DNA of 64,000 nucleotides, taken from assembly GCA_910587685.1 (NCBI GenBank), contig CAJUMY010000002.1, positions 1-64,000 of the forward strand. Reading direction: 5' to 3'. Position 1 is the stretch's first letter; the number at the start of each line of letters is the position of its first letter. Below the pieces are notes generated by a model. That model was given only the letters and a program-made list of their open reading frames with translations, was not told where the DNA came from and searched no databases. This DNA comes from an uncultured Christensenellaceae bacterium. Its GTDB lineage: Bacteria; Bacillota; Clostridia; Christensenellales; UBA3700. The position numbers and the translations under genes are program-made. Positions 28,666-36,702 of this stretch are shown piece after piece.

Positions 28666-30132
28666 CTAGATCGGTTTATCTACGATAAATTTTAATTTAT
28701 CGTTCAGTATTGACTTTCTTTTTATGATTAAAAGAATTGATTTTGCTATACCGCCAATAAATAACAGACAGGAAGAAATAACAATTGTTGTAAACATATC
28801 CGGAACAAATGCCGAAACGACCCAAAGCGGAGTTGCAAAAAACATTTGCGGTATTAGCAATATAAATATCGGCAAGATTAAATGCAACAAAATCAATATG
28901 GATATTTTAACTCGCAATTTACCTGTTGTAAGTCGTTTTTTGTACATAATAATTAAACACAAAGGTAGTATCGAAATTGCAAAAACAACAAAATATGCAA
29001 GATCGTAAAGGAAATGCCTTGTGACGTATTCATTAGCGGTAATTTGATTCGGTTTATCGCCCGTTAGCATAAGAATAACGCTCCAATCGATTCTATCCAT
29101 TAAATCTTTACCTACGAAATAATCGTTTGTATTCACGGCGATAGCAATTCCGATTTCGCTTTCGGGCAAAATATAAATCGTTGCCATTCCCGTTTCGACA
29201 AGTCCGCTATGACGTAGCGCAGGTTGTTTAAGCGGCTCGTTTGTAAGAGTCCAACCCATTCCGTATTTGTAAGGTATGTTTGCTTGCACCTCCACGTTTT
29301 CATAAAACATTTTGTTTATGCTGTCGCTTGATATTATACTTTGACCGCCACGCAAATACATTTGCAGGTATTTTCCTAAATCGGCTGTTGAAGATGATAG
29401 ATAACCCGCAGAAGTTGATATCCACGCATCATTTGACTTTGGAAATTTCGGCGCGGTTTTTATATTTGATCCAAACCAATTTTCGTAAGTATCTATAAGA
29501 CCGTTGTCCTTTGCTTTTTCATATGTGGCGGCAGATTTCGACATAGAAAGCGGTTCAAATATTCTTTCTGAAATATAATCTTCGTAACTCAATTCACTAA
29601 CAACTTCGATAATTTTGCCAAGAAGTGAATAATTTACATTTGCGTATGAGTGTTCTCCTTGCTTATTTACTATTTTATAGTTTCCCAGATTTTGATGTTC
29701 ACCAAGTCCACTTGTATGATTGAGAAGTTGTCTGACGGTTATTGCATTATTTGTGTTGCTTTTGGAAAGATATGTAGAAATTGGAGCGTTAAGGTCGATT
29801 TTACCTCGTTCAACAAGTTGCATAATGCAAAGGGCTGTGAATGATTTGCTAACTGAACCAAGAAGAAACGGCGTGTCTGCGCTTTTGCAATCACCGTAAG
29901 TTTTTGAAAGCAAAACATTTTCCTTGTTTACGATTGTAATAGACATTGCAGGGAAATGAGCCTTTGCGAAAGCATCTGCAAGATACGAATCGATTTCATT
30001 ATATATTGTATTGTTTTCGTCTTGATGGGCAAACGTAAATGTTTGGGAGCAATTAATATTGGTATTGAAAAAGCAAATTCCACTCAAAACAACAAAACAA
30101 AGAAAAAAACATAGAGATTTGATTATCTTCAT
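28666..30132 (-). CDS. Membrane-anchored class C beta-lactamase-like serine hydrolase
   Basis: The 488-residue protein begins with a signal segment (MKIIKSLCFFLCFVVLSG). The serine hydrolase domain shows SxxK as SVSK (Ser93, Lys96), YxN as YAN (163–165) and an HSG third motif. After about residue 370 come three or four membrane helices, as in clostridial FmtA/PbpE-like proteins. These enzymes cut D-Ala esters or peptides in the cell envelope, or hydrolyse esters; true beta-lactamase activity is less likely given the membrane domain. An in-frame Met four codons upstream is an alternative start. Confidence 0.85.
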   Translation of the reverse strand: MKIIKSLCFFLCFVVLSGICFFNTNINCSQTFTFAHQDENNTIYNEIDSYLADAFAKAHFPAMSITIVNKENVLLSKTYGDCKSADTPFLLGSVSKSFTALCIMQLVERGKIDLNAPISTYLSKSNTNNAITVRQLLNHTSGLGEHQNLGNYKIVNKQGEHSYANVNYSLLGKIIEVVSELSYEDYISERIFEPLSMSKSAATYEKAKDNGLIDTYENWFGSNIKTAPKFPKSNDAWISTSAGYLSSSTADLGKYLQMYLRGGQSIISSDSINKMFYENVEVQANIPYKYGMGWTLTNEPLKQPALRHSGLVETGMATIYILPESEIGIAIAVNTNDYFVGKDLMDRIDWSVILMLTGDKPNQITANEYVTRHFLYDLAYFVVFAISILPLCLIIMYKKRLTTGKLRVKISILILLHLILPIFILLIPQMFFATPLWVVSAFVPDMFTTIVISSCLLFIGGIAKSILLIIKRKSILNDKLKFIVDKPI

Positions 30133-30144
30133 ATATATTACCAT

Positions 30145-30558
30145 AAATTACCGTTTATCGAAACATATTATATAACAAATGATTGGTTACAGTCCATTTA
30201 TTACATCAAAAAAGATGTATTCAAGAAAATAGCAAAACAAGTCCCGATAATGATAATCTAGGGCTTTTCTTTATGCTCGAAAAAGATTAAAGTTGCGTTC
30301 AAAGTACCATTTAGAACTAATCTTTTGAAATACGAGTTTGATATAGGGATATTTGTATAAGATAATTGCCAAACGGCTATTTATTCCACGTTCCACTTGA
30401 CGTGAGCCTTGCAAGAGTGTATATATAAACAAATAATGGTGAAAACGGCAATTCGCCTAAATATATCTCTGTTGATTTTGGCTTGCCTTTGACGGTCTAG
30501 TCTAACATACGCATTTCACACGTCAAGCGGCTTTCGACGGCATAAACCGCCTTAGGTA
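30145..30558. other. Intergenic stretch without a supported gene
   Basis: This stretch of about 410 bp is AT-rich. A minus-strand frame from about 30540 to 30380 looks weakly coding (TVKGKPKSTEIYLGELPF) but is broken by stops, so it may be a decayed relic. No terminator or RNA gene is clear. Confidence 0.3.
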
Positions 30559-30768
30559 TTATCTTTTCAATTGAATAATAATGCCATTTGCCGTCAACGC
30601 TAATGAAATTGCTTGTAGCAATTCGTTTCTAATATGAATGGGTAAACTTTGCGTACACTTATCAATTTCGTCAATAAGATTAAAAAACTCTACAACCTTA
30701 CCGCTATCTTCATTATGGCTTTTAATATATTCTATAATTGCCCCTTTAATAATTGAACCTAAATCCAT
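30559..30768 (-). CDS. Small acidic hypothetical protein
   Basis: The 69-residue frame (MDLGSIIKGAIIEYIKSHNE start) has GGAG 10 nt before the ATG. It is helical and soluble, with no recognised domain. It lies just outside the left end of the integrated element. Confidence 0.5.
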   Translation of the reverse strand: MDLGSIIKGAIIEYIKSHNEDSGKVVEFFNLIDEIDKCTQSLPIHIRNELLQAISLALTANGIIIQLKR

Positions 30769-30844
30769 TTGCTTTTACTCCATTTAATGTTTGTAACATA
30801 AAACCTAAAACGTTCCTTTATCGGGGTTCGTTTTAGGTTTTGAC

Positions 30845-30902
30845 TGGCGGAGGAAGAGGGATTCGAACCCCCGGTGGGGATCAGCCCACGACGGTTTTCA
30901 AG
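30845..30902 (-). pseudogene. tRNA-Ser(UGA) 3' half, displaced by integration
   Basis: Read on the minus strand this is the anticodon loop CTTGAAA, the 3' anticodon strand ACCGT, a well-paired long variable arm (GTGGG/CCCAC), a T arm with loop TTCGAAT, the acceptor 3' strand TTCCTCC and an encoded GCCA. The sequence before the loop does not pair, so there is no 5' half here. Its acceptor strand pairs perfectly with GGAGGAA at 50,267, not with the intact tRNA at 49,912. Confidence 0.85.
30896..30902. other. Left attachment core
   Basis: TTTCAAG is the only sequence shared exactly between the two split tRNA junctions. It equals the 7-nt anticodon loop (CTTGAAA on the tRNA strand), the overlap length used by tyrosine integrases. 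Confidence 0.7.
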
Positions 30903-31073
30903 TCTTAGCCGCCGAATTATGCTTGTTTATTGCTATTGATTTATAGTGATGTTTATTCTCGTTTTTGCGCCTTTTCGACCGATTTAAGGCTTATTTTGGG
31001 CTGTTTTTATTCCGTTTTAGCTACTTTGAGTTATATTTGTTGATTTCTGCTTTTTCAAAAACTCGAACGACTA

Positions 31074-31092
31074 TTGTAGAAAAATTGTAGAA
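31074..31092. repeat. Left-end TTGTAGAA repeats (putative integrase arm sites)
   Basis: Two copies, at 31074–31081 and 31085–31092, are spaced 11 bp apart, one helical turn. The same word occurs four times near the right end of the element. Confidence 0.55.
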
Positions 31093-31093
31093 T

Positions 31094-31753
31094 TTAAATG
31101 ATATGTTTCTGCCTTAAATAATTGTAGACATTGTTGACAGATTCTATGTAACAAATAAATGACGGGTGATTGTAATTGTTGTTTTGCAAATAAGTGTTTT
31201 TAAGGTCTAAGTATTCATCTCTGACTAGTTGCCACGCATCCGCATGTTTAATACTGTCGGCTTTTGCTTTTACATTTTTAGAATTAGGCGCTTCGTTCCA
31301 AAAGTATCTGTCGTTTGAAATATTGCCTGTCTTTTCGTGTATGAGTCTAAACCACAAGCCTTTATCGTTCTTAGCAACAATACATAAGTCAATTGAGAAT
31401 TGTATTTTCGGGCTGTCTTTGAAATAGATGGGTTTCGTCATTAATGAAGACTTAGAGTCATCGCAATCGTAAAGGTTATATGCTTTTAATATTTTATTAA
31501 AGGTCTTTCTGACGGTTTCCTTAATTGATTGACAATTATTAATGTTATTGCATTTTTGAATGTATAAGTTATAGTCAAAATCTATTGGCTCATTGGCGTT
31601 TTGAGTAACCATATTTCTTGCACCGCTACCGACAAGAAAAAACTGCGAACTTATATTCTTATCAAGCAATTCTTGCGTTAAATCGGACAATAAGCCGGAG
31701 CAATAAGACTGCGCTCTTTTAAGATAGTCTTTGTCGTTAACATAATGAAACAT
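31094..31753 (-). CDS. Nucleotidyltransferase-fold protein
   Basis: The 219-residue protein starts at 31753 (AGAAGGAG upstream); a longer reading to 31831 overlaps the promoter. It has the polymerase-beta-type nucleotidyltransferase pattern: VGSGARN (Gly42-Ser43), then DFD (Asp58, Asp60) and a third acidic residue in IDLCIV (Asp123). All three metal-binding acids are present, so it may be active. Relatives range from CD-NTases of CBASS to antitoxin or tRNA-modifying enzymes. No CBASS effector is adjacent, so the role is open. It is the outermost gene at the left end of the element. Confidence 0.6.
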   Translation of the reverse strand: MFHYVNDKDYLKRAQSYCSGLLSDLTQELLDKNISSQFFLVGSGARNMVTQNANEPIDFDYNLYIQKCNNINNCQSIKETVRKTFNKILKAYNLYDCDDSKSSLMTKPIYFKDSPKIQFSIDLCIVAKNDKGLWFRLIHEKTGNISNDRYFWNEAPNSKNVKAKADSIKHADAWQLVRDEYLDLKNTYLQNNNYNHPSFICYIESVNNVYNYLRQKHII

Positions 31754-31809
31754 AATATTTCTCCTTCTATCCCAAGCCACCCATTTGATTTTGAAATTCA
31801 AATCATTGT

Positions 31810-31838
31810 ATTTTACATAAAGCAAAATCAAAAGTCAA
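31810..31838 (-). promoter_or_regulatory. Promoter of the nucleotidyltransferase-fold gene
   Basis: On the minus strand, TTGACT (31833–31838), a 17-bp spacer and TAAAAT (31810–31815). Confidence 0.65.
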
Positions 31839-31893
31839 GAGAAATCAATGCGTTCAAATAAGAAAATTACAAGAATGAAACAAATACACGATA

Positions 31894-32895
31894 TTATTTA
31901 ATTCTCTTTTGTATATCCTCGATAGAAGGCAGTAAATCCTTGTATTCTTCGGGGAGTTCTCCGAGCCGATATTCGCTTACGCCCATAGGTTTGTTTATAT
32001 CTTGCAAAGCGTATTCGGCGACGAGATTATTCTTACTTTTGCAGAGCAGCAGTCCTATCGTAGGATTGTCGTCCGGTTTTCTTAGTTCACCGTCTACGGC
32101 GGAAATATAAAAACTGAGTTGTCCTGCGTGTTCAGGCTTGAATTTTTCGTTCTTCAATTCTATAACAACGTAGCACTTTAAGTTAATGTTATAAAAAAGC
32201 AAGTCTATATAAAAATCTTCGCCACCCACAACCAAGTGATATTGATGACCCAAAAAAGCAAAGCCCGTGCCGAGCTCCAAAAGAAATGCGGTAACGTCTT
32301 TGACAAGCGCGTTTTCGATATCCCGTTCAACCATATCTTCTTTAAAAGGAATAAAGTCAAACACATAAGGATCTTTCATTGTTTGGACGGCAAGTTCGCT
32401 TTGCGGCGTGGGTAGGCGTCTATCAAAATTTTCGACTTTATGGATTATTGCTTGTCTTTCATAAAGTTTGCTTTCGATTTGATGAATAAGTACGCTATGA
32501 GACCAGCCATTTTTAATAGTCTTTTCGATATACCAAATTCGCTGCTCTTTATCTTTGATTTTTTCCATTATAGCAACATTATGCGACCACGGAATTTGTG
32601 CAGACACCGTCTGCACAAATTCTATATCTGTAAATTCCGCCGCAAACTTTGCCATATATTTTAAGTTCCTTACCGAATAGCCTTTAGCTTCGGGATATGC
32701 GAGGGTTATATCCCTTGAAAGGTTATCAATAAATCTATTGCCCCATGATTTATGAGCGTTAATTGTTTCGCCGATACTGTAATAGAGCATAATAAGCTCA
32801 CGATTCACTTCGACCGTAGCCTTGTATCTTGCCATCTGAATTTTATTTTTGATTTCTTCAACTACTGCAAGGTATTGATTATCGTTAAGAAGCAT
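31894..32895 (-). CDS. YhcG/DUF1016 family PD-(D/E)XK nuclease
   Basis: The 333-residue protein has the DUF1016 N-terminal helical domain (residues about 15–150, with the WGNRFIDNLSRDI and YSVRNLKYM segments) and a C-terminal nuclease domain with Asp231 and the ExK pair in VIELK (Glu246, Lys248). YhcG proteins occur in restriction and defence clusters and in mobile elements; the molecular role is not settled. ATG at 32895 is preferred, with GGTGG upstream; a GTG four codons earlier is in frame. It is divergent from the polymerase-like gene. Confidence 0.9.
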   Translation of the reverse strand: MLLNDNQYLAVVEEIKNKIQMARYKATVEVNRELIMLYYSIGETINAHKSWGNRFIDNLSRDITLAYPEAKGYSVRNLKYMAKFAAEFTDIEFVQTVSAQIPWSHNVAIMEKIKDKEQRIWYIEKTIKNGWSHSVLIHQIESKLYERQAIIHKVENFDRRLPTPQSELAVQTMKDPYVFDFIPFKEDMVERDIENALVKDVTAFLLELGTGFAFLGHQYHLVVGGEDFYIDLLFYNINLKCYVVIELKNEKFKPEHAGQLSFYISAVDGELRKPDDNPTIGLLLCKSKNNLVAEYALQDINKPMGVSEYRLGELPEEYKDLLPSIEDIQKRIK

Positions 32896-32924
32896 ACTTT
32901 TTACCACCGAAAATTTATAAGTCT

Positions 32925-32953
32925 ATTATACCATATCTCGGCAAGAATTTCAA
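32925..32953 (-). promoter_or_regulatory. Promoter of the YhcG-like gene
   Basis: On the minus strand, TTGAAA (32948–32953), a 17-bp spacer and a perfect TATAAT (32925–32930). Confidence 0.75.
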
Positions 32954-33002
32954 TGCTTTACGATACTTTTATAGAGACACGCAAGCAACGAACATCATAA
33001 AC

Positions 33003-33031
33003 TTGATATTTCCACTCATTTGCGGTATAAT
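33003..33031 (+). promoter_or_regulatory. Promoter predicting a leaderless message
   Basis: TTGATA (33003–33008), a 17-bp spacer and a perfect TATAAT (33026–33031) place transcription start at about 33037–33038, the A of the ATG. No ribosome site is present. Confidence 0.7.
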
Positions 33032-33037
33032 TAAGTT

Positions 33038-35596
33038 ATGAAGAACGGTTATCGAATACTTTCCATAGAAGCGAGCGATATATACAAGCAAGAACAAGAG
33101 AATGGCTTTGCTGTCGGGTATAAGATGCCCGAATACAAAAGCGACGCCAATTTTCGGTTGTTTAAGAACGTATTGGATTATTCGTTGGATGCAATCGAAC
33201 TGGGAAAAGCATACACGAGAATCTGTCGCAAGAAGTTTGCCTTTCGGGACAAGTACGAGAACAACTATACTTTTGCCGTTATCAGTGTAAAATTCAATTA
33301 TACATATAAATCGGCAGCGGGTGCGACGGTCAATATCAAAGAACTTCGTAAGTATTTTTATGAGAAAGGCTTTTGTGTGGACGGAATTCATTATGTCAGA
33401 TACAAGCGTAGCGCCGGCAGTTCGCGCCAAGGTACTTGCTTGTTTATAGACGAACGAATTTGCAAAGCTATGACGAGATGGAGTGATTGCGGATTAAAGC
33501 CCGCAGGCGATTTGGCGTCATGGGAGTCTTACCGAGCGCTTTCTCTTTCGTCAATCAAAGGACTTATAGATATTCCGCTTGACGGTATCCTCTTTGTCCC
33601 CGATTATAAAAGCACGTTTACGGACAATGTGGTTTCCGTAGAATTGCAAGACGGAAAGCTCAATGCCGAGCAAAAGACAACGCAAATAACAACCGATATT
33701 TGGGACGGCGAAAGCCTTTTGGACGAAAGCTTGTTTATAGCTAATTATTCGGATAAACATTTTCTGCTTCTTCGCAATAAATTCTTTAAGTCGTGCGCGT
33801 TCAAAACCAAGTTGCAAAAATGGCTTAAAGATAAGAATGTTACGCTTGAAGATTTGCGTTCTCGCGGCTTTATTACTCTTGCAACGGATATAAATCAAAT
33901 CGTAATGGTAACAACGCCCAACAGTCTGAAATATCTAAAATTCTCCGACGGACTTAACGAACGCAATATTCGCAGATGGACGGAAAACGTAAACGGCACT
34001 TTCGGTGTGGTCAAATGGAATAAGCGTACAAGATATTTCGGCGGGCGCATGGTGCAGTCAAGCTATCAACTGCTGAACTCCGTCTTTCTTACCGAAAAAG
34101 CGAGTGAAAAACTATTGACGCCGAGCGTCGAATACATAAAGACGATTCGTAACGATGTGGACTTTATGCGCTATCATTTTTCAAAGGCCTACGCAAGAGA
34201 AAGAGATGACGATAGCGCTGAAACGGACGACGAATTGACAGACCGCGCCGACATAATTTTTTCGCTGCTTGAACATAACTTCGAGTTTGAAAAAACAAAG
34301 CTGTATATTAACTTTCGCAACGAAATCGTAAAAAACTTAAAACACAAGCTTAAACGCGGCAAGATTTTATTAAACGGCACAAATGCGACGTTGTTCGGGA
34401 ACGGCACGGAGTTGTTGAAACATATCGCCGGCGAGAAGATAGAAAGCGAATTAAAGCAAGGTCAAATCCGCTCTGCGCGTTTTCCGCATAAGGCAAAGTT
34501 ACTTTGCGCCCGTTCTCCCCATATTACTATGGGCAACCTTTACCTTGTCGAAAACAATTTAGACGGAGACGTTTGGAATTATTTCGACTTGGGAGATAAT
34601 ATCGTTTGCGTAAATGCGGTAAACGAAAACATACAGCAAAGATTGAACGGATGCGATTATGACTCCGACAGTATGCTAATAACGGATAACGAAATTCTTA
34701 TTAAAGCCGCCGCCGAGTTTTACAAAGAATTCGCAGTTCCCGTTTGTAATATTCAGGCTACGACAAAGGCAAACCAACCGCTATACGAATTGGATTATAA
34801 CACAAGCGTAAATAAAGTCGGCGAAATCGTAAACCTATCCCAAAAGCTGAACACGCTATTATGGGACAGAGTCATAAAAGGTTATTTGGACGAGGAAACG
34901 GACGAGATTTACTTTGACGTGTGCAAGCTTGCTGTACTTTCGGGCATTGAGATAGACAAAGCCAAACGCGCCTATGACAATATAAACGTAACGAAAGAGC
35001 TTATCGCAATTCGGAATAAATACGAGAAAATCAATCCCGACTTTTTCAAGGAAATAGACTTCGATCCGGAGAGCGCCGCAAAAGAATATAAAAAATTCTT
35101 TACCACTATGGATCACATATACAGTCTTGCGGACAAACTGAAATTCAATGCGGGCAGAAATCATAAGACGCACTACACTTCTATTGCGGGCATAGCGGAC
35201 GAGATGATCCCTTCGGGCAATTCCTCGGATTATAGGCATAGAGATAAAATAATCGAAATTTGCGAGGAGTACAAAACAAAACTGAACGCTCTTTACGAAC
35301 TTTACGCCAAAGCAGACAGCACCGAGAAAACCGTTCTTTACGAAACTATTGCACAGACAAAAACCGAACGCGACGAATCGGTTGCCAAGCAGATAAATAC
35401 CTATGCCGTGTTGGTTTTGCTTATACGATATTACGAACAAAAAGATTCCGCAAATTGGCGCGTATACGAGCCTATCGTCAAACACCCGCTGTATCGACAA
35501 ATGGCGTCTGATGACGGTTATACTATGCCCCAAGTTGTCGAAGACGATAACGGCGAATACACTTTATACGACCTGAAATTTACAAAAAAGTCGTAA
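33038..35596 (+). CDS. Putative two-barrel RNA polymerase-like protein (RDR/YonO superfamily)
   Basis: This 852-residue protein carries a pattern of the two-double-psi-barrel polymerases that include eukaryotic RNA-dependent RNA polymerases (QDE-1) and phage YonO. In the first region, about residues 220–275, it reads WDGESLLDESLF, then LLLRNKFFKSCAFKT. In the second, CARSPHITMGNLYLVEN (Arg492) leads to GCDYDSDSM, with Asp540, Asp542 and Asp544 in the DxDxD position of the catalytic DbDGD motif (Ser replaces Gly). The C-terminal 250 residues are helical. The gene has its own promoter and no ribosome site. The role could be replication, transcription or defence of the element; catalytic activity is inferred. 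Confidence 0.55.
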   Translation: MKNGYRILSIEASDIYKQEQENGFAVGYKMPEYKSDANFRLFKNVLDYSLDAIELGKAYTRICRKKFAFRDKYENNYTFAVISVKFNYTYKSAAGATVNIKELRKYFYEKGFCVDGIHYVRYKRSAGSSRQGTCLFIDERICKAMTRWSDCGLKPAGDLASWESYRALSLSSIKGLIDIPLDGILFVPDYKSTFTDNVVSVELQDGKLNAEQKTTQITTDIWDGESLLDESLFIANYSDKHFLLLRNKFFKSCAFKTKLQKWLKDKNVTLEDLRSRGFITLATDINQIVMVTTPNSLKYLKFSDGLNERNIRRWTENVNGTFGVVKWNKRTRYFGGRMVQSSYQLLNSVFLTEKASEKLLTPSVEYIKTIRNDVDFMRYHFSKAYARERDDDSAETDDELTDRADIIFSLLEHNFEFEKTKLYINFRNEIVKNLKHKLKRGKILLNGTNATLFGNGTELLKHIAGEKIESELKQGQIRSARFPHKAKLLCARSPHITMGNLYLVENNLDGDVWNYFDLGDNIVCVNAVNENIQQRLNGCDYDSDSMLITDNEILIKAAAEFYKEFAVPVCNIQATTKANQPLYELDYNTSVNKVGEIVNLSQKLNTLLWDRVIKGYLDEETDEIYFDVCKLAVLSGIEIDKAKRAYDNINVTKELIAIRNKYEKINPDFFKEIDFDPESAAKEYKKFFTTMDHIYSLADKLKFNAGRNHKTHYTSIAGIADEMIPSGNSSDYRHRDKIIEICEEYKTKLNALYELYAKADSTEKTVLYETIAQTKTERDESVAKQINTYAVLVLLIRYYEQKDSANWRVYEPIVKHPLYRQMASDDGYTMPQVVEDDNGEYTLYDLKFTKKS

Positions 35597-35762
35597 AAAA
35601 CGGGAACGGGCAAATTATGTATTTACGGCTTTCTTACCGTTAAACTCACATTTGTCCGATATTAAGGCTGTTTTCGCTACCTATTCGCTCGATTCGTTTG
35701 ATACTGAGAATAGAAAAACTTAAAGAGTATAATAGACATTATAGTAGAGCAAGACAAGATAT

Positions 35763-35792
35763 GCCGTCGGCTGAACAAGTCGGCGGCTTTTT
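35763..35792 (+). terminator. Terminator before the DUF6291-like gene
   Basis: GCCGTCGGCT (35763–35772) pairs with AGTCGGCGGC (35778–35787) using two G·U pairs, followed by five T. A TATAAT box at 35728–35733 upstream would give a transcript of only about 50 nt, so an attenuator or small RNA is possible. Confidence 0.6.
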
Positions 35793-35824
35793 GCGTGTTC
35801 GAAAAATATGACAAGGAGGAAACT

Positions 35825-36544
35825 ATGGACAAACAATTAAAACGTTTTACTTTCTACGCCCTATATTGGAAGCTGATTCGAAACGTAGATAACAAAAGCG
35901 CGGGACGGCTGGCAAGAGCAATGTGTAAGTATGAATTTTGCGACGAGCTGCCGACATCGTTTGAAGATGATGCGGAAGCATTTGTGTGGAGTAACATCGA
36001 AGACATATTGGCAAAGGTAAAGCAGCTCGAAACGGCGGGCAAAACGCCCAAGAGCTACAACAAGAAAATAGCGCATTTTGCTTTTTCGGATGCCTACTAT
36101 AAGGCGATTAAGCTTATGAGCGACGAGGATGGCGGTGCGTATATCAAAGCGCTTTGCGGTTATATGTTCGAGGGCAAAGAACCGAAAAAATTAAAGCCGC
36201 CCGTGGATATGTATTACGACCTTGCAAAGACCAAGTTGGAGCTTTCGAAGATACGCATTGTAAGCGGACAAAAAGGCGGCAAAGCCGAGAAAGTCAAATT
36301 ATCCGACGAGCAGATAAACGAAGTAACCAAGCGTTCGGGCGCGATAATAACTTTCGACGAGTTTATGAAATTGCATCCGCATATTAAAAACGATCTTTAC
36401 GCTTCCGGCAAAAGCCTTTTGAACGGCGTCGAGTGGGGCTTTTTGGATATGGCGCTGAGCGATTGCAAAGAGTATAAGAATTGCACAAGCCTATACAAAA
36501 TTCTTACCCACTATAAGGAGATAATGTCGTGTTTGAAATGGTAA
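35825..36544 (+). CDS. DUF6291-like protein with two tandem repeats
   Basis: The 239-residue protein begins at the ATG after AAGGAGG. It has two copies of a 'FxFyxxYyxai…A.CkYxF.ge.P' module (about residues 8–60 and 78–140), followed by a basic linker and a helical C-terminal part. Such modules occur in proteins of phages and integrative elements and are often linked with replication or regulation. It precedes the oriT-like region and relaxase gene and may belong to the mobilization module. Confidence 0.6.
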   Translation: MDKQLKRFTFYALYWKLIRNVDNKSAGRLARAMCKYEFCDELPTSFEDDAEAFVWSNIEDILAKVKQLETAGKTPKSYNKKIAHFAFSDAYYKAIKLMSDEDGGAYIKALCGYMFEGKEPKKLKPPVDMYYDLAKTKLELSKIRIVSGQKGGKAEKVKLSDEQINEVTKRSGAIITFDEFMKLHPHIKNDLYASGKSLLNGVEWGFLDMALSDCKEYKNCTSLYKILTHYKEIMSCLKW

Positions 36545-36630
36545 GCAAAACGGGAAGGAAAAGTCAAGCCAAAACGCTGTTTTGGGAAGCAGGCTAAGAA
36601 TTTGCAGTCGTTCGACTTCAAATTGCATTT

Positions 36631-36656
36631 GAGAACGTGGGATACCCACCGTTCTC
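36631..36656. other. oriT-like hairpin upstream of the relaxase
   Basis: GAGAACG-TGGG (36631–36641) pairs with CCCA (36645–36648) and CGTTCTC (36650–36656), with an ATA loop and one bulged C. A second small stem GTCC/GGAC follows (36663–36676). A strong inverted repeat just before a relaxase gene is the usual layout of a nick site. Confidence 0.5.
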
Positions 36657-36702
36657 CGTTTTGTCCACGCGAAGGACAATTATTTATCAAGGAGGAAAAA
36701 TT

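Noticed and set aside
30845..30902. Complete second tRNA-Ser gene
   Set aside because: Only the part from the anticodon loop to CCA is present; upstream sequence does not pair.
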